Below, one piece after another: positions 41,068 to 49,336 of a stretch of 64,000 nt of DNA. The stretch is from DAOUBP01 sp964474695 (GTDB taxonomy: Bacteria; Chloroflexota; Anaerolineae; CG2-30-64-16): the NCBI GenBank assembly GCA_964474695.1, contig CAYYTK010000023.1:10630-74629 (forward strand). The letters are read 5' to 3'. A model generated the notes under the pieces. That model did not search any database and was not told the DNA's origin. It saw only the letters and a program-made list of their open reading frames with translations. The stretch's first letter is position 1, and each line of letters opens with the position of its first letter. The position numbers were made by a program, and so were the translations under genes.

Positions 41068-43442
41068 GCTGCAAACATCCTCGTCTTAGTTTCCGCCAGC
41101 AGGGCGCGCGGCTCGCCCGCTTCTTGCAGCGCGGCCAGCCCTCCGGCGGCCTTCACCTCAGGCGTGCCGAAGATCTGCGGATTCTCCAGCCCCTCGGTGC
41201 CCCCGCGCTCGAACTGCCTGGCGATGGCGCGGACGGTTGCGGCGGTCCGCTTGGGCAGCGCGTTGATCCAGTCTTCGTGTTTGTAGGTGAAAGCCATCGT
41301 GCGCTCATAGCGCGTGCGCGGCGCCATGCCCCAGCCCAGCTCCGCCAGCACATCGTACAAATCATAATCCTGTTTGTCGTCCACCATCCGCACCACGGCT
41401 GGCGAATAGCCGGAGGTCACCAGCGAGACAAGGAGTTCTCGCCGCAGCTCGGGCTCGATCCATTGGCCGCGGAAATCGGTCAGGGTCGGGGTCTCCTGCA
41501 CCAGCCGCGCGGCCAGGCGGGCCTTGTACTCCTCCAGCGGCACGGGCATGGCCACCCCGTCCACATCGGCGACGATGAAGCGCCCCGCGTCCGTGATGTG
41601 CACATCGAAGCCCTCGACGCTGACGGTCGGCTCCGGCTCCGGCGGCGGGGGCGGCGGTTCGGGGCCTTCTCCGGCCGGCCGCGGCGGTGGGGTGAGGAAG
41701 CTCTTGCCGAAAAGCTTCGTAGCGTCGGTGTAATCGTAAACCCGGAACATCAGCTTCCCCGTGGGCGCGTCGATGCGCATGCCCCGGCCGATCATTTGAT
41801 AGAAACTGATGGGCGACTTGAGATACTTAAAGAAGACGATGTTCCGCACCCAAGGCACATCCACGCCGGTGCTCAACAGGTCCACCGTGGTGGCGATGAA
41901 GTGACTGCGCGACGAAGCTTTCAGATCGGGAAGCTGGTCATTGCCGCTGCTCGCCGCCGTGCACTTGAAAGCGTACGGCTCCAATCGTTGCTTCCCGTTC
42001 TTAGCGCACCACTTGGCGTAAAGGTTGTTCAACTGGGTCGCGACATCATCAGCATGGCGGTCGCGGGCGCAAAAGATGATGCTCTTTTGTTCGGGGCCGC
42101 CGAACTCCAGGAGATAATTGAACAGGTCCTGGCACATAGCCTGCACGCGGTCGGGCAGCAGGATGCGATCTTCGTACTGGGTCTTGACGTAGTATTCTGC
42201 GACCTGCTCACGCGTCATCGCTTGGCCCGTGATGGCATCCACCGGATCATGCGCCATCACATCGTCCACGCCGATGCCGGTGTCGTCCAGGTCGACGCGG
42301 CCCTTCTGAATGTCGCAGGCCGCGAGATAGCCGTCCTCGATCGCCTGCGCCAGGCCGTACTCGTAGACCGGCTCGCCGAAATAAGCCAGGTTGTTGGCAG
42401 TGATCTCGGCATCCTGCTGGGCCTCGGCGGTTGCTGCGGTGGCTTCGAGCTGGCGCGGCGTCGCGGTCAAGCCGATCTGTACCGCGTTGCGGTTGCGCGT
42501 CAGCACCTGCGACCACTTGCCCCAGGCCGAGCGGTGACACTCGTCAATGACGATATGCGTGAAGTAGTTCTCCGGATAGTAGGTAGTCAGAAAGTTGGCA
42601 TCGCCATCCTCGTTCTCCACGCCCAACGTCTGGTAGGTCGCGATGTGGATGCGGGCGTTCTTGGCGTTGTTCGTGCCGTCCGGTTTGCGAAAGGCCTCGG
42701 CCGCATCGCTGCCGAAGATGTTCTGAAACGCCGTGAGGGCTTGGGTGCGCAACTCGTCGCGGTCGCAAACAAACAGGGCGCGCGTGAGTTGCCCGGCGTC
42801 CGCGATGCGCTTGAGCAAGTGCACGGCAATGAAAGTCTTGCCCGCGCCGGTTGCCAGGGAGAGCAACCCCCGCTTGGGCTGATCGGCCACCTCGCACTTG
42901 GCGATCTTCTCCATCACCGCGCGGATCGCCGCATCCTGGTAGTAACGCCGAGTCCCCTCGCCGCCGGAATACGGCTGCAGCAACGGCCGCGCAGCCGGCG
43001 ATTCGAGGCTGAAGCCCATCTTTTCCTCATAGCGGGCGCGCAGCTCGGCCGGAGTGGGAATTTCCGTGATGGGCTTAGGCGCAGAGGTTAAACCTGTGAA
43101 ACTATCGAACTCGACGAACTGGTGGCCGTTGGAGGAAAACACGAAGCGGACGTTCAGCCGCTTGCAGTGAGCGTAGCCCTTTGCCTGTTCGAGGCCATGT
43201 CCGGCCGGAAGGTTTTCCCTCTTGGCTTCGACCAGGGCCAGCGCAACAGGCTGCGTGTCAACGTTGACCCGCACGCGCAGGACGTAGTCAACCCTGCCCT
43301 TCGAGCGCCGCCGGGCCTTGCCGTTGATAATCTCAACCGTGCCCGCGGTCTCCTCGCGGCGGATCAGGTCCTCGGTCCAGCCGCGCTTGTGAATGGCCGG
43401 ATCAATCAGCTTGGCTCTGGTATCAGCTTCGTTAAAAGTCAT
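41064..43442 (-). CDS. hsdR: Type I restriction subunit HsdR (EcoEI-like)
   Basis: A 792-residue ATP-dependent translocase-nuclease. The N-terminal PD-(D/E)XK nuclease has VDYVLRV and ALVEAKREN (residues about 50-80). The superfamily 2 helicase has Walker A ATGAGKT (about 200-206), DECHRS motif II and a motif VI MIGRGMRID; a C-terminal EcoEI_R_C helical domain follows. GGAGGGG precedes the ATG by 7 nt. First gene of the defence operon, 58 nt after a terminator-bearing leader. Confidence 0.93.
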   Translation of the reverse strand: MTFNEADTRAKLIDPAIHKRGWTEDLIRREETAGTVEIINGKARRRSKGRVDYVLRVRVNVDTQPVALALVEAKRENLPAGHGLEQAKGYAHCKRLNVRFVFSSNGHQFVEFDSFTGLTSAPKPITEIPTPAELRARYEEKMGFSLESPAARPLLQPYSGGEGTRRYYQDAAIRAVMEKIAKCEVADQPKRGLLSLATGAGKTFIAVHLLKRIADAGQLTRALFVCDRDELRTQALTAFQNIFGSDAAEAFRKPDGTNNAKNARIHIATYQTLGVENEDGDANFLTTYYPENYFTHIVIDECHRSAWGKWSQVLTRNRNAVQIGLTATPRQLEATAATAEAQQDAEITANNLAYFGEPVYEYGLAQAIEDGYLAACDIQKGRVDLDDTGIGVDDVMAHDPVDAITGQAMTREQVAEYYVKTQYEDRILLPDRVQAMCQDLFNYLLEFGGPEQKSIIFCARDRHADDVATQLNNLYAKWCAKNGKQRLEPYAFKCTAASSGNDQLPDLKASSRSHFIATTVDLLSTGVDVPWVRNIVFFKYLKSPISFYQMIGRGMRIDAPTGKLMFRVYDYTDATKLFGKSFLTPPPRPAGEGPEPPPPPPEPEPTVSVEGFDVHITDAGRFIVADVDGVAMPVPLEEYKARLAARLVQETPTLTDFRGQWIEPELRRELLVSLVTSGYSPAVVRMVDDKQDYDLYDVLAELGWGMAPRTRYERTMAFTYKHEDWINALPKRTAATVRAIARQFERGGTEGLENPQIFGTPEVKAAGGLAALQEAGEPRALLAETKTRMFAA

Positions 43443-43497
43443 TGATCATCCCCTCCAACTGCAAGCGACCACAAAAACGGCAGTTCCCCCCGAAAAC

Positions 43498-43529
43498 AAA
43501 AAAACCGCAACCCCCACCCAGGGCTGCGG
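43498..43529 (-). terminator. Leader terminator A, before hsdR
   Basis: On the minus strand CCGCAGCCC, 7-nt loop, GGGTTGCGG (one G-T pair), then seven T. It lies downstream of promoter A and upstream of hsdR on the transcript; the only minus-strand gene above it, GH3, ends over 1.2 kb away, so the terminator seems to act on the hsdR operon's own leader. Confidence 0.8.
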
Positions 43530-43636
43530 CCTCACTCGACCCCCCACTCTGTACGGGCGGGGTTCCCCCGCCCCACCCCACGCCAGCAGCCCACCTTCAA
43601 CCTTGAACCTTCAACCTTCAACCTGGACTGCCACCG

Positions 43637-43666
43637 ATTCTAGCACACCCTCCCCACTCGTGCCAA
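43637..43666 (-). promoter_or_regulatory. Leader promoter A for the hsdR operon
   Basis: On the minus strand TTGGCA, 18-nt spacer, TAGAAT. The surrounding sequence (TAGAATCGGTGGCAGTCCAG on the transcript side) is shared with leaders B and C. Confidence 0.65.
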
Positions 43667-43723
43667 ACCGTCCAACCTCGGACCAGGAATTCCAAACCTA
43701 GTCGTTGACAGCGTACTGGACTC

Positions 43724-43739
43724 GAGGCTTTAGCCCGGT
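43724..43739. repeat. Half REP-like element
   Basis: CTCGAGGCTTTAGCC followed by CGGT, the left arm of the palindrome family at 8765 and 63366. The 43740-43862 stretch has GC-rich scrambled sequence and no gene. Confidence 0.55.
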
Positions 43740-43862
43740 CGTGCTACCCGGCCCGCTCGGCGATGAATCGACCGAGCTACCCAGCGGCGCCCCGTGAACG
43801 GGGTTAGACCGGCGAATCCGGCCCGTGTCCAGCCCGGTTGACGGGCGCGGCCCGACGCGGAG

Positions 43863-44495
43863 TTGATCGAGACGGAGACCGGCCAGCCGCGCGGGAGCGA
43901 CCGCGTGGGTTTCACAGTCTGGTTGTGCCGTGACCTGGCAGGTGAACGCGTGCTGGCTGAGCCGGCCGCGATTGCCGCCTTCATCCGCTCCGAGCCGGCC
44001 ACCCCGCGCCACTGCGCCATGGACCGCGCCGCGCTGTCCGAGCTACGCAAGCGGGTGGAGAAGCAGGTCGTCAATGACTATCTGCGGCCGCTGCAGGCGC
44101 CGGTGGGGGTGACGCCAATCCTGCTGTGGCGGGTGAATGCCGATGGCGATTGGCGTTCTTGGGTGCTGTTCTTTTTGCACGGCGTCGCAGAGCAGGCCCG
44201 GGATGCCAGCGCGCGGGCGAAGCGCTTGCAGGATCTGCAGGCCGAGTGGCGGACAGGCCTGATGGGCGCCCGATCATCCACCATACTCTTACGCCTGATG
44301 GATGAGTTGTTCCGCACGCCGATCATCACCTTGCCACAGGTGCAGCGTATCTTGGCAGTGACCCATCGTTCAGCCACCCTGGCCGTTGAACGACTGATCG
44401 ACGAAGGTCTCTTGGAGCTTGTGCCAGGCCGCATGCGTAATCGCCAGTATGTTGCCCGTCAGATTCTTGATATCGTGGGAGATGAATCGTTATAG
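43863..44495 (+). pseudogene. In-frame chimera of a helicase tail and a Fic protein C-terminus
   Basis: A 210-residue frame. Residues about 1-88 (VGFTVWLCRDLAGERVLAEP, then CAMDRAALSELRKRVEKQV and QAPVGVTPILL) match the ending of large helicase-like proteins. From about residue 94 (DWRSWVLFFLHGVAEQARDA to DELFRTPIITLPQVQRIL and the final ILDIV) it matches the C-terminal helices and winged helix of Fic-family AMP-transferases. The Fic active-site loop (HPFxxGNGR) is missing. Two gene ends are thus joined by deletion. Not expected to be functional. Confidence 0.65.
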
Positions 44496-44521
44496 TCGTC
44501 AAGTAACATTACGATCGTGTT

Positions 44522-44549
44522 ATGATACTTTTTGGTGAATAAGTATCAT
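44522..44549. terminator. AT-rich hairpin after the Fic remnant
   Basis: Nine-bp perfect inverted repeat ATGATACTT/AAGTATCAT with a 10-nt loop, 26 nt after the stop. Could be a terminator or an operator; there is no T-run on the right. Confidence 0.4.
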
Positions 44550-44708
44550 TAGATCGCACGATAACGCGACCAGACTTGTTGTTTTTGGGCAAGAAGTAAA
44601 TACGCATAAACCGGCAGGCTGATACGGCGCAAACCTGCCGAGGCAGGTTCCGGGCGCGATGTTGCCGCGAGTGCGCCTCGGCGCACTTCGTTGTATCAGG
44701 CGGCGGTT

Positions 44709-44790
44709 TCAACCGGCGCCGCAACCGGCGACCCGGCGCCGCAACCGGCAACCCCGCGCCGCAACCGGCGACCCGGCGACAACCGGCGGC
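44709..44790. repeat. 20-bp tandem repeat between the Fic remnant and the GH3 gene
   Basis: Three full 20-bp units starting GCAACCGGCGACCCGGCGCC at 44721, 44741 and 44761 with partial units at both ends. The rest of 44550-44821 contains no gene. Confidence 0.8.
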
Positions 44791-44821
44791 GTGCTGGTCG
44801 TCGCCGTGCTGAGCACAGCGT

Positions 44822-47386
44822 TTATACGATGCGCAATTCCCCGTGGAGCCGGATATCCTCGGATGAGCTGCCGACGAGCACCCGCACCGGCCCCGGTTCC
44901 ACGGCCCAGCCCCTTCCGTCCCACCACGCCGTTTGATCGGCCGCCAACGTGAACTCGATGGCCCGCGTTTCTCCCGGCGCCAGGGCCACGCGGCCAAAGC
45001 CCTTCAGCTCCTTGATCGGCCGGGGCACGGCGGAATCGGGGTAGCTGACGTAGAGCTGCACCACTTCGTCGCCAGCGCGGTCCCCGATGTTTGTGACGTT
45101 AACGGCGATGCGTGCCTGCCGCCCGGGCCTGATCTGCGGCGGGTCAATGGTCAGGTCCCCGTAGGCGAAGCGGGTGTAGCTCAGCCCGTGGCCGAACGGA
45201 TAGAGCGGCTCGCCGGCCATGAAGCGGTAGGTCCTGCCCGCCATGGCGTAGTCGTCGAACGGCGGAAGCTGATCGACCGACTGGTAGGCGGTGACCGGCA
45301 GCCGGCCCGAGGGGTTGGCGTCGCCGAAGAGCACGTCCGCGAGCCCGCTCCCGCCCTCCTCGCCGCCGTACCACGCGTGAAGGATGGCGGGCACGTGCTC
45401 GTCCGCCCAGTTGACCGCGAGGGCGCTTCCGCCCACCAGGGCGAGAACCACGGGCTTGCCGAGCCCGGCGATCCGGCGCAGCAGCGCTTCCTGGGGCGCG
45501 GGCAGGCCGATCTCCGTCCGGTCGCCCGCCTCAAACCCGGGGATGTGGACCGGCATCTCCTCGCCTTCCACCTCAGGTGACAGTCCGAGGACCAGCACCA
45601 CGGCCTCTGCCTGCCGCGCGGCCGCCAGCGCCGCGGCCGCGTAGTCCTCACCTTGCCGCGCCCACAGCAACTGCACCTCGGGGCTGCGGCCCTCATTCAC
45701 GTATTCCAGCCGCAAATCGTACAGCCGCCCCGCCTCCAACTCGACCGAAACGGGCCGGGTGGTGGGATGGTGCTCGTTCGTCTGAGCGGGCAACAATTCG
45801 CGGCCATCAAGCGCCAGCCGGCAGCCGCTCGACGCGCGCACGGCAAGGAGATACGTCCCGGATGCCGGCGCGACCAAGGCGCCCTCCCAGCGGGCGGAGA
45901 AAGGCTCGAAGATGGGTCCGCCGAAAGGCGAGGCGGCGCGCCAGGCGAAATCGACGGTGTGATCGATGCGCTGGAAGGCAGCGCCTGTTCCCGCGCGTGC
46001 TGCCCGATACGTGGCAAGCAGGCCCTGTGCCGGCGCGCCGGGGGCGTCCGCAGGTGGGCGCAGGCAGGCGGCCGGGATGGGAGCCAGGGGCGGCGCACCC
46101 TCGGCGATCGCGCAGCCCTGCGCGGTATAGACCGTGGTCGCGGGGGAGACCGCCCGCCGGATGCCCTCCAACGGCGTGACGGCGCGGGAGGGCGCGCCGC
46201 AGTAATTGCCGAGCAGCACCTCCAGGGTATCTGCGGCCGGACCGATGACCGCGATGGACTTGAGCGCCTTGTCGAGGGGAAGCAAGGGACGGCCGTCGAC
46301 TTCGGCGTTCTTCAGCAGCACGATGCTCTCGGCCGCGGCGCGGCGGCTCAGCGCCCGGTGCGCGGCGGAGTCGTTGACCTCGTAGGGCACGGCCGCATAC
46401 GGAGCCTGCTCCGGCGCATCGAACAGGCCAACGCTGAACCGGGCCGCGAACACGCGGCGGACCGCCCGGTCGATATCGGCCTCCGCCAGCAGCCCGCTCT
46501 CGACCGCCTCCAGCAGCGCGCCGAACGCGCACCCGCACTCCAGGTCGCACCCCGCGCGCACCGCCAGCGCCGACGCCTCTGCCGGCGTCGCAACGAGCTT
46601 GTGCCCGCCGAAGATGTCGTTGAGCGCGAAGCAGTCCGAAACGATCACCCCCTCGAAGCCCCATTCGCCCCGCAGGATCCTGGTCAGCAGCGTGGGGCTG
46701 GCACACGCGGCCTCGCCGTTCACGCGGTTGTACGCGCCCATCACCGAGGCAGCCCGGCCTTCCTTCACACAAGCCTCGAACGCCCGCAGGTACGTCTCGC
46801 GCAGGTCGCGCTCGCTCACCACCGCATCGAACTCGTGCCGGCTGATCTCTGGGCCGCTGTGGGCCGCCAGGTGCTTGGGCGTCGCGACCAGCTTCAGCCG
46901 GCCGGCCGGCCGCTTGGGGTCATCCTCGCCCTGCAGGCCGCGCACGAACGCCACACCGATGCGCGAGGTGAGGTAAGGGTCTTCGCCGTACGTCTCCTGC
47001 CCGCGGCCCCACCGCGGATCCCGGAAGATGTTGATGTTCGGCGACCAGGCCGTCAGCCCGGTGTAGATCTCGCGATAGCCTTGCCGCACGAACTCGTGGT
47101 GCTTCGCGCATGCCTCGTCGGAGATAGCCGTCGCCACCTCGGAGATCAACGCGGTGTCCCAGGTCGCGGCCAGGCCGATCGCCTGCGGGAAGACCGTGGC
47201 CACCCCGGCCCGCGCCACACCGTGCAGGCACTCGTTCCACCAGTTGTACTTCGGGATGCCCAGCCGTTCGATGGCCGGCGAGTCATAGGCCATTTGGCTG
47301 ATCTTCTCAGGCAGTGTCAGCCGGTTGACAAGGTCGTCGACGCGTGCCAGGATGGGCAGCGCCGGGTCGCGGTAGGTCGGGGTCAT
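44822..47386 (-). CDS. Glycoside hydrolase family 3 beta-glucosidase/xylosidase
   Basis: An 854-residue enzyme cleaving terminal beta-linked glucose or xylose. Domain order: GH3 N-terminal barrel (NWWNECLHGVARAG near 45-58, nucleophile Asp in VIVSDCFALND), GH3 C-terminal domain, an inserted PA14-like domain (FSARWEGALVAP to RLALDGRELLP), and a C-terminal fibronectin III-like domain (IAVNVTNIGDRAGDEVVQLY). No signal peptide, so it is probably cytosolic and acts on oligosaccharides brought in by the adjacent ABC importer. The start at 47386 has AGAGG upstream; an earlier ATG would overlap the permease gene. Confidence 0.9.
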   Translation of the reverse strand: MTPTYRDPALPILARVDDLVNRLTLPEKISQMAYDSPAIERLGIPKYNWWNECLHGVARAGVATVFPQAIGLAATWDTALISEVATAISDEACAKHHEFVRQGYREIYTGLTAWSPNINIFRDPRWGRGQETYGEDPYLTSRIGVAFVRGLQGEDDPKRPAGRLKLVATPKHLAAHSGPEISRHEFDAVVSERDLRETYLRAFEACVKEGRAASVMGAYNRVNGEAACASPTLLTRILRGEWGFEGVIVSDCFALNDIFGGHKLVATPAEASALAVRAGCDLECGCAFGALLEAVESGLLAEADIDRAVRRVFAARFSVGLFDAPEQAPYAAVPYEVNDSAAHRALSRRAAAESIVLLKNAEVDGRPLLPLDKALKSIAVIGPAADTLEVLLGNYCGAPSRAVTPLEGIRRAVSPATTVYTAQGCAIAEGAPPLAPIPAACLRPPADAPGAPAQGLLATYRAARAGTGAAFQRIDHTVDFAWRAASPFGGPIFEPFSARWEGALVAPASGTYLLAVRASSGCRLALDGRELLPAQTNEHHPTTRPVSVELEAGRLYDLRLEYVNEGRSPEVQLLWARQGEDYAAAALAAARQAEAVVLVLGLSPEVEGEEMPVHIPGFEAGDRTEIGLPAPQEALLRRIAGLGKPVVLALVGGSALAVNWADEHVPAILHAWYGGEEGGSGLADVLFGDANPSGRLPVTAYQSVDQLPPFDDYAMAGRTYRFMAGEPLYPFGHGLSYTRFAYGDLTIDPPQIRPGRQARIAVNVTNIGDRAGDEVVQLYVSYPDSAVPRPIKELKGFGRVALAPGETRAIEFTLAADQTAWWDGRGWAVEPGPVRVLVGSSSEDIRLHGELRIV

Positions 47387-47421
47387 GGTCGCCTCTTGAT
47401 GTGTGATCGCGCGCCCTGCGC

Positions 47422-48279
47422 TCAGCCCTTGAGCGCGCCGGCCGTCAGGCCTGATACGATCTGCCGCTCCGCAAATAGATAGAAAAGAATAGCCGGCACC
47501 GCGGACAGAGCGACAAAAGCGGATACCGCAGCCAAATCTGAGCTGTATTGCCCCTGAAACTGCATGGTGCCGAGCGGCAGCGTCCACTTGCCCTCGCTGT
47601 CGAGGATCACCAGGGGCGTGAGCAGGTCATTCCAGCTCACAATCATAGTCAAGGCGCCGACGGCCGCCAGCGCGGGTCGAACCAAAGGCAGCAAGACGCG
47701 CCAGAAGAAGCCGAAGGAACTGCAGCCGTCGATGGCGGCGGCATCCTGCAGTTCACTGGGAACCGCCGCGAAGAAGCCGCGCAAGATCAGGAGATTGCTG
47801 GAGATTCCGAAGGCCGTCTGTACGAGGATGACCGCGGCCAGCGTATCGGTGATTTTCATCTGGCGAATGACGAGGTAGACCGGCATGATCGCCACGGTGA
47901 TCGGGAACATGAGCCCCAGGGTGAGGAAATTGAAAGCCAGGTCCTTGCCCCTGAATTTCATGCGGGCAAATACAAACGAAGCCAGGCTGCAGACGATCAA
48001 TACGCCGGCCGTCGACCCCGCCATCGCAATGAGGCTATTCTTCATGAATACCCAGTAGGAGGGCGCGGACAAAATCGTGGTGTAGTTTTCCCAACGCGGC
48101 GGATTGGGTATCGAGAAAGGACTCAGAAACATCTCGCCGGTGTTCTTGAGGCTGGAAAAGAGCAAGACCACGAGGGGCACAACAATGATCACTGTGATGA
48201 AGGACAGGACAAGGTACTGGAAGAACCTTGGCCGGAATTTCCTGGGGATCAGTCTGCGCCGTGGTTGAACGGTAGCCAT
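47422..48279 (-). CDS. Carbohydrate ABC transporter permease, MalG type
   Basis: A 285-residue permease with six membrane helices and the EAA coupling loop EAA-like ELQDAAAIDGCSSFGFFWRV (about 185-204) that docks on the ATPase. MalG-like permeases form a heterodimer with a MalF-like subunit, encoded here 30 nt upstream. No ATPase gene is in the operon, so a shared MsmK/UgpC-type ATPase elsewhere is needed (inference). Confidence 0.9.
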   Translation of the reverse strand: MATVQPRRRLIPRKFRPRFFQYLVLSFITVIIVVPLVVLLFSSLKNTGEMFLSPFSIPNPPRWENYTTILSAPSYWVFMKNSLIAMAGSTAGVLIVCSLASFVFARMKFRGKDLAFNFLTLGLMFPITVAIMPVYLVIRQMKITDTLAAVILVQTAFGISSNLLILRGFFAAVPSELQDAAAIDGCSSFGFFWRVLLPLVRPALAAVGALTMIVSWNDLLTPLVILDSEGKWTLPLGTMQFQGQYSSDLAAVSAFVALSAVPAILFYLFAERQIVSGLTAGALKG

Positions 48280-48309
48280 AGCCAGGGTCGGTCCTTTCGT
48301 CAGGAGATC

Positions 48310-49239
48310 TTAAAACTCTTCTTGCCGTGCGAGCCGCATATAGGCCACGGAAAAGATCAAGCAGATCAACAACATCACGAGAGCTACGGCAGAGCCGTAG
48401 CCCAGCAGATACCGCCTGAAGCCAAAGCGGTACATGTAGGTCGCCATGAATTCGCTGGCATTGACCGGCCCGCCGCCGGTCATGACCCAGACCAGGTTGA
48501 ATTGGGTCAGCGAGCCAAGAACGGACAATTGGATGACCGTACGGATGGTGCTGCCGAGCATCGGGATGGTGACGTATCGGGTCGACTGCCACTTGTTGGC
48601 GCCATCGATGAGGGCTGCCTCTTCGACTTCCCTCGGGATGTTTTGCAGGCCCGCCAGGTAGAGCAACATGTGCAGGCCGAAGTACTTCCAGGTGAGCACA
48701 ATGAAGATGCAGAACACGACCTGATGGATATCACTCAAGAAGTTCTGGGGCTTGACCCCCGGAATCAGCACCAGGAGCGCATTGATCAGTCCGCGGGCCG
48801 GATCGGCGTTGAAGAGACTCATCCAGATGATGCCGGTGATGACTTCGGACAGCACGTAAGGCATGAAGAAGATCATGCGGAAGAAAGCACGCCCGGGCAG
48901 GTCACGTCCCACCATGATGGCCAACGCCAGGGCGATGGGCAGTTGTATCACCAAGGAGAGCACAACAATCAGGAGGCAGTTCCCCACTGCCTTTCTGAAT
49001 ACGGCATCGCCAAGGATTTCCTTGTAGTTACCCAGGCCGATATAGTCAACGGCCGGTCCGAGGCCGTTCCAGTCGAACAGGCTGAAGTAGACGGATCGCA
49101 GAATGGGATAGACCAGAAAGACCATGAACAAAATGAAGGCCGGCGCCAGAAATGCAGCGATCGTCGCATAATCCTGGATTCTGCGGCTCGAACTGCGCAG
49201 GTTCGGCCCTATTACACCGCGAGCGGCCGGTAGCTCCAT
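48310..49239 (-). CDS. Carbohydrate ABC transporter permease, MalF type
   Basis: A 309-residue permease with six membrane helices and an EAA loop (REVEEAALIDGANKWQSTRY, about 205-224). Start at 49239 chosen because the first membrane helix (AFLAPAFILFMVFLVYPILR) then lies at the usual distance; AAGGAAAA is a modest ribosome site. Partner of the MalG-like gene downstream. Confidence 0.88.
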   Translation of the reverse strand: MELPAARGVIGPNLRSSSRRIQDYATIAAFLAPAFILFMVFLVYPILRSVYFSLFDWNGLGPAVDYIGLGNYKEILGDAVFRKAVGNCLLIVVLSLVIQLPIALALAIMVGRDLPGRAFFRMIFFMPYVLSEVITGIIWMSLFNADPARGLINALLVLIPGVKPQNFLSDIHQVVFCIFIVLTWKYFGLHMLLYLAGLQNIPREVEEAALIDGANKWQSTRYVTIPMLGSTIRTVIQLSVLGSLTQFNLVWVMTGGGPVNASEFMATYMYRFGFRRYLLGYGSAVALVMLLICLIFSVAYMRLARQEEF

Positions 49240-49271
49240 GGAGGATTTTCCTTGCTCTGAACACCAGGGAT

Positions 49272-49303
49272 CTGTGGAGATCGGGTCATCCCGATCTCCA
49301 CAG
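49272..49303 (-). other. Intercistronic hairpin between binding-protein and permease genes
   Basis: Perfect 14-bp stem CTGTGGAGATCGGG and complement with a TCAT loop, followed by a direct repeat of CAGACTTGTGGGCGC at 49301-49330. Hairpins in this position commonly protect the upstream binding-protein mRNA so it is made in excess over the permeases. Confidence 0.7.
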
Positions 49304-49336
49304 ACTTGTGGGCGCACAGACTTGTGGGCGCCTATC

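Noticed and set aside
41124..43091. Long plus-strand frame opposite hsdR
   Set aside because: The minus-strand gene has nuclease and helicase motifs; no ribosome site or domain on this strand.
45653..47482. Long plus-strand frame opposite the GH3 gene
   Set aside because: Antisense shadow of a recognisable glycoside hydrolase.
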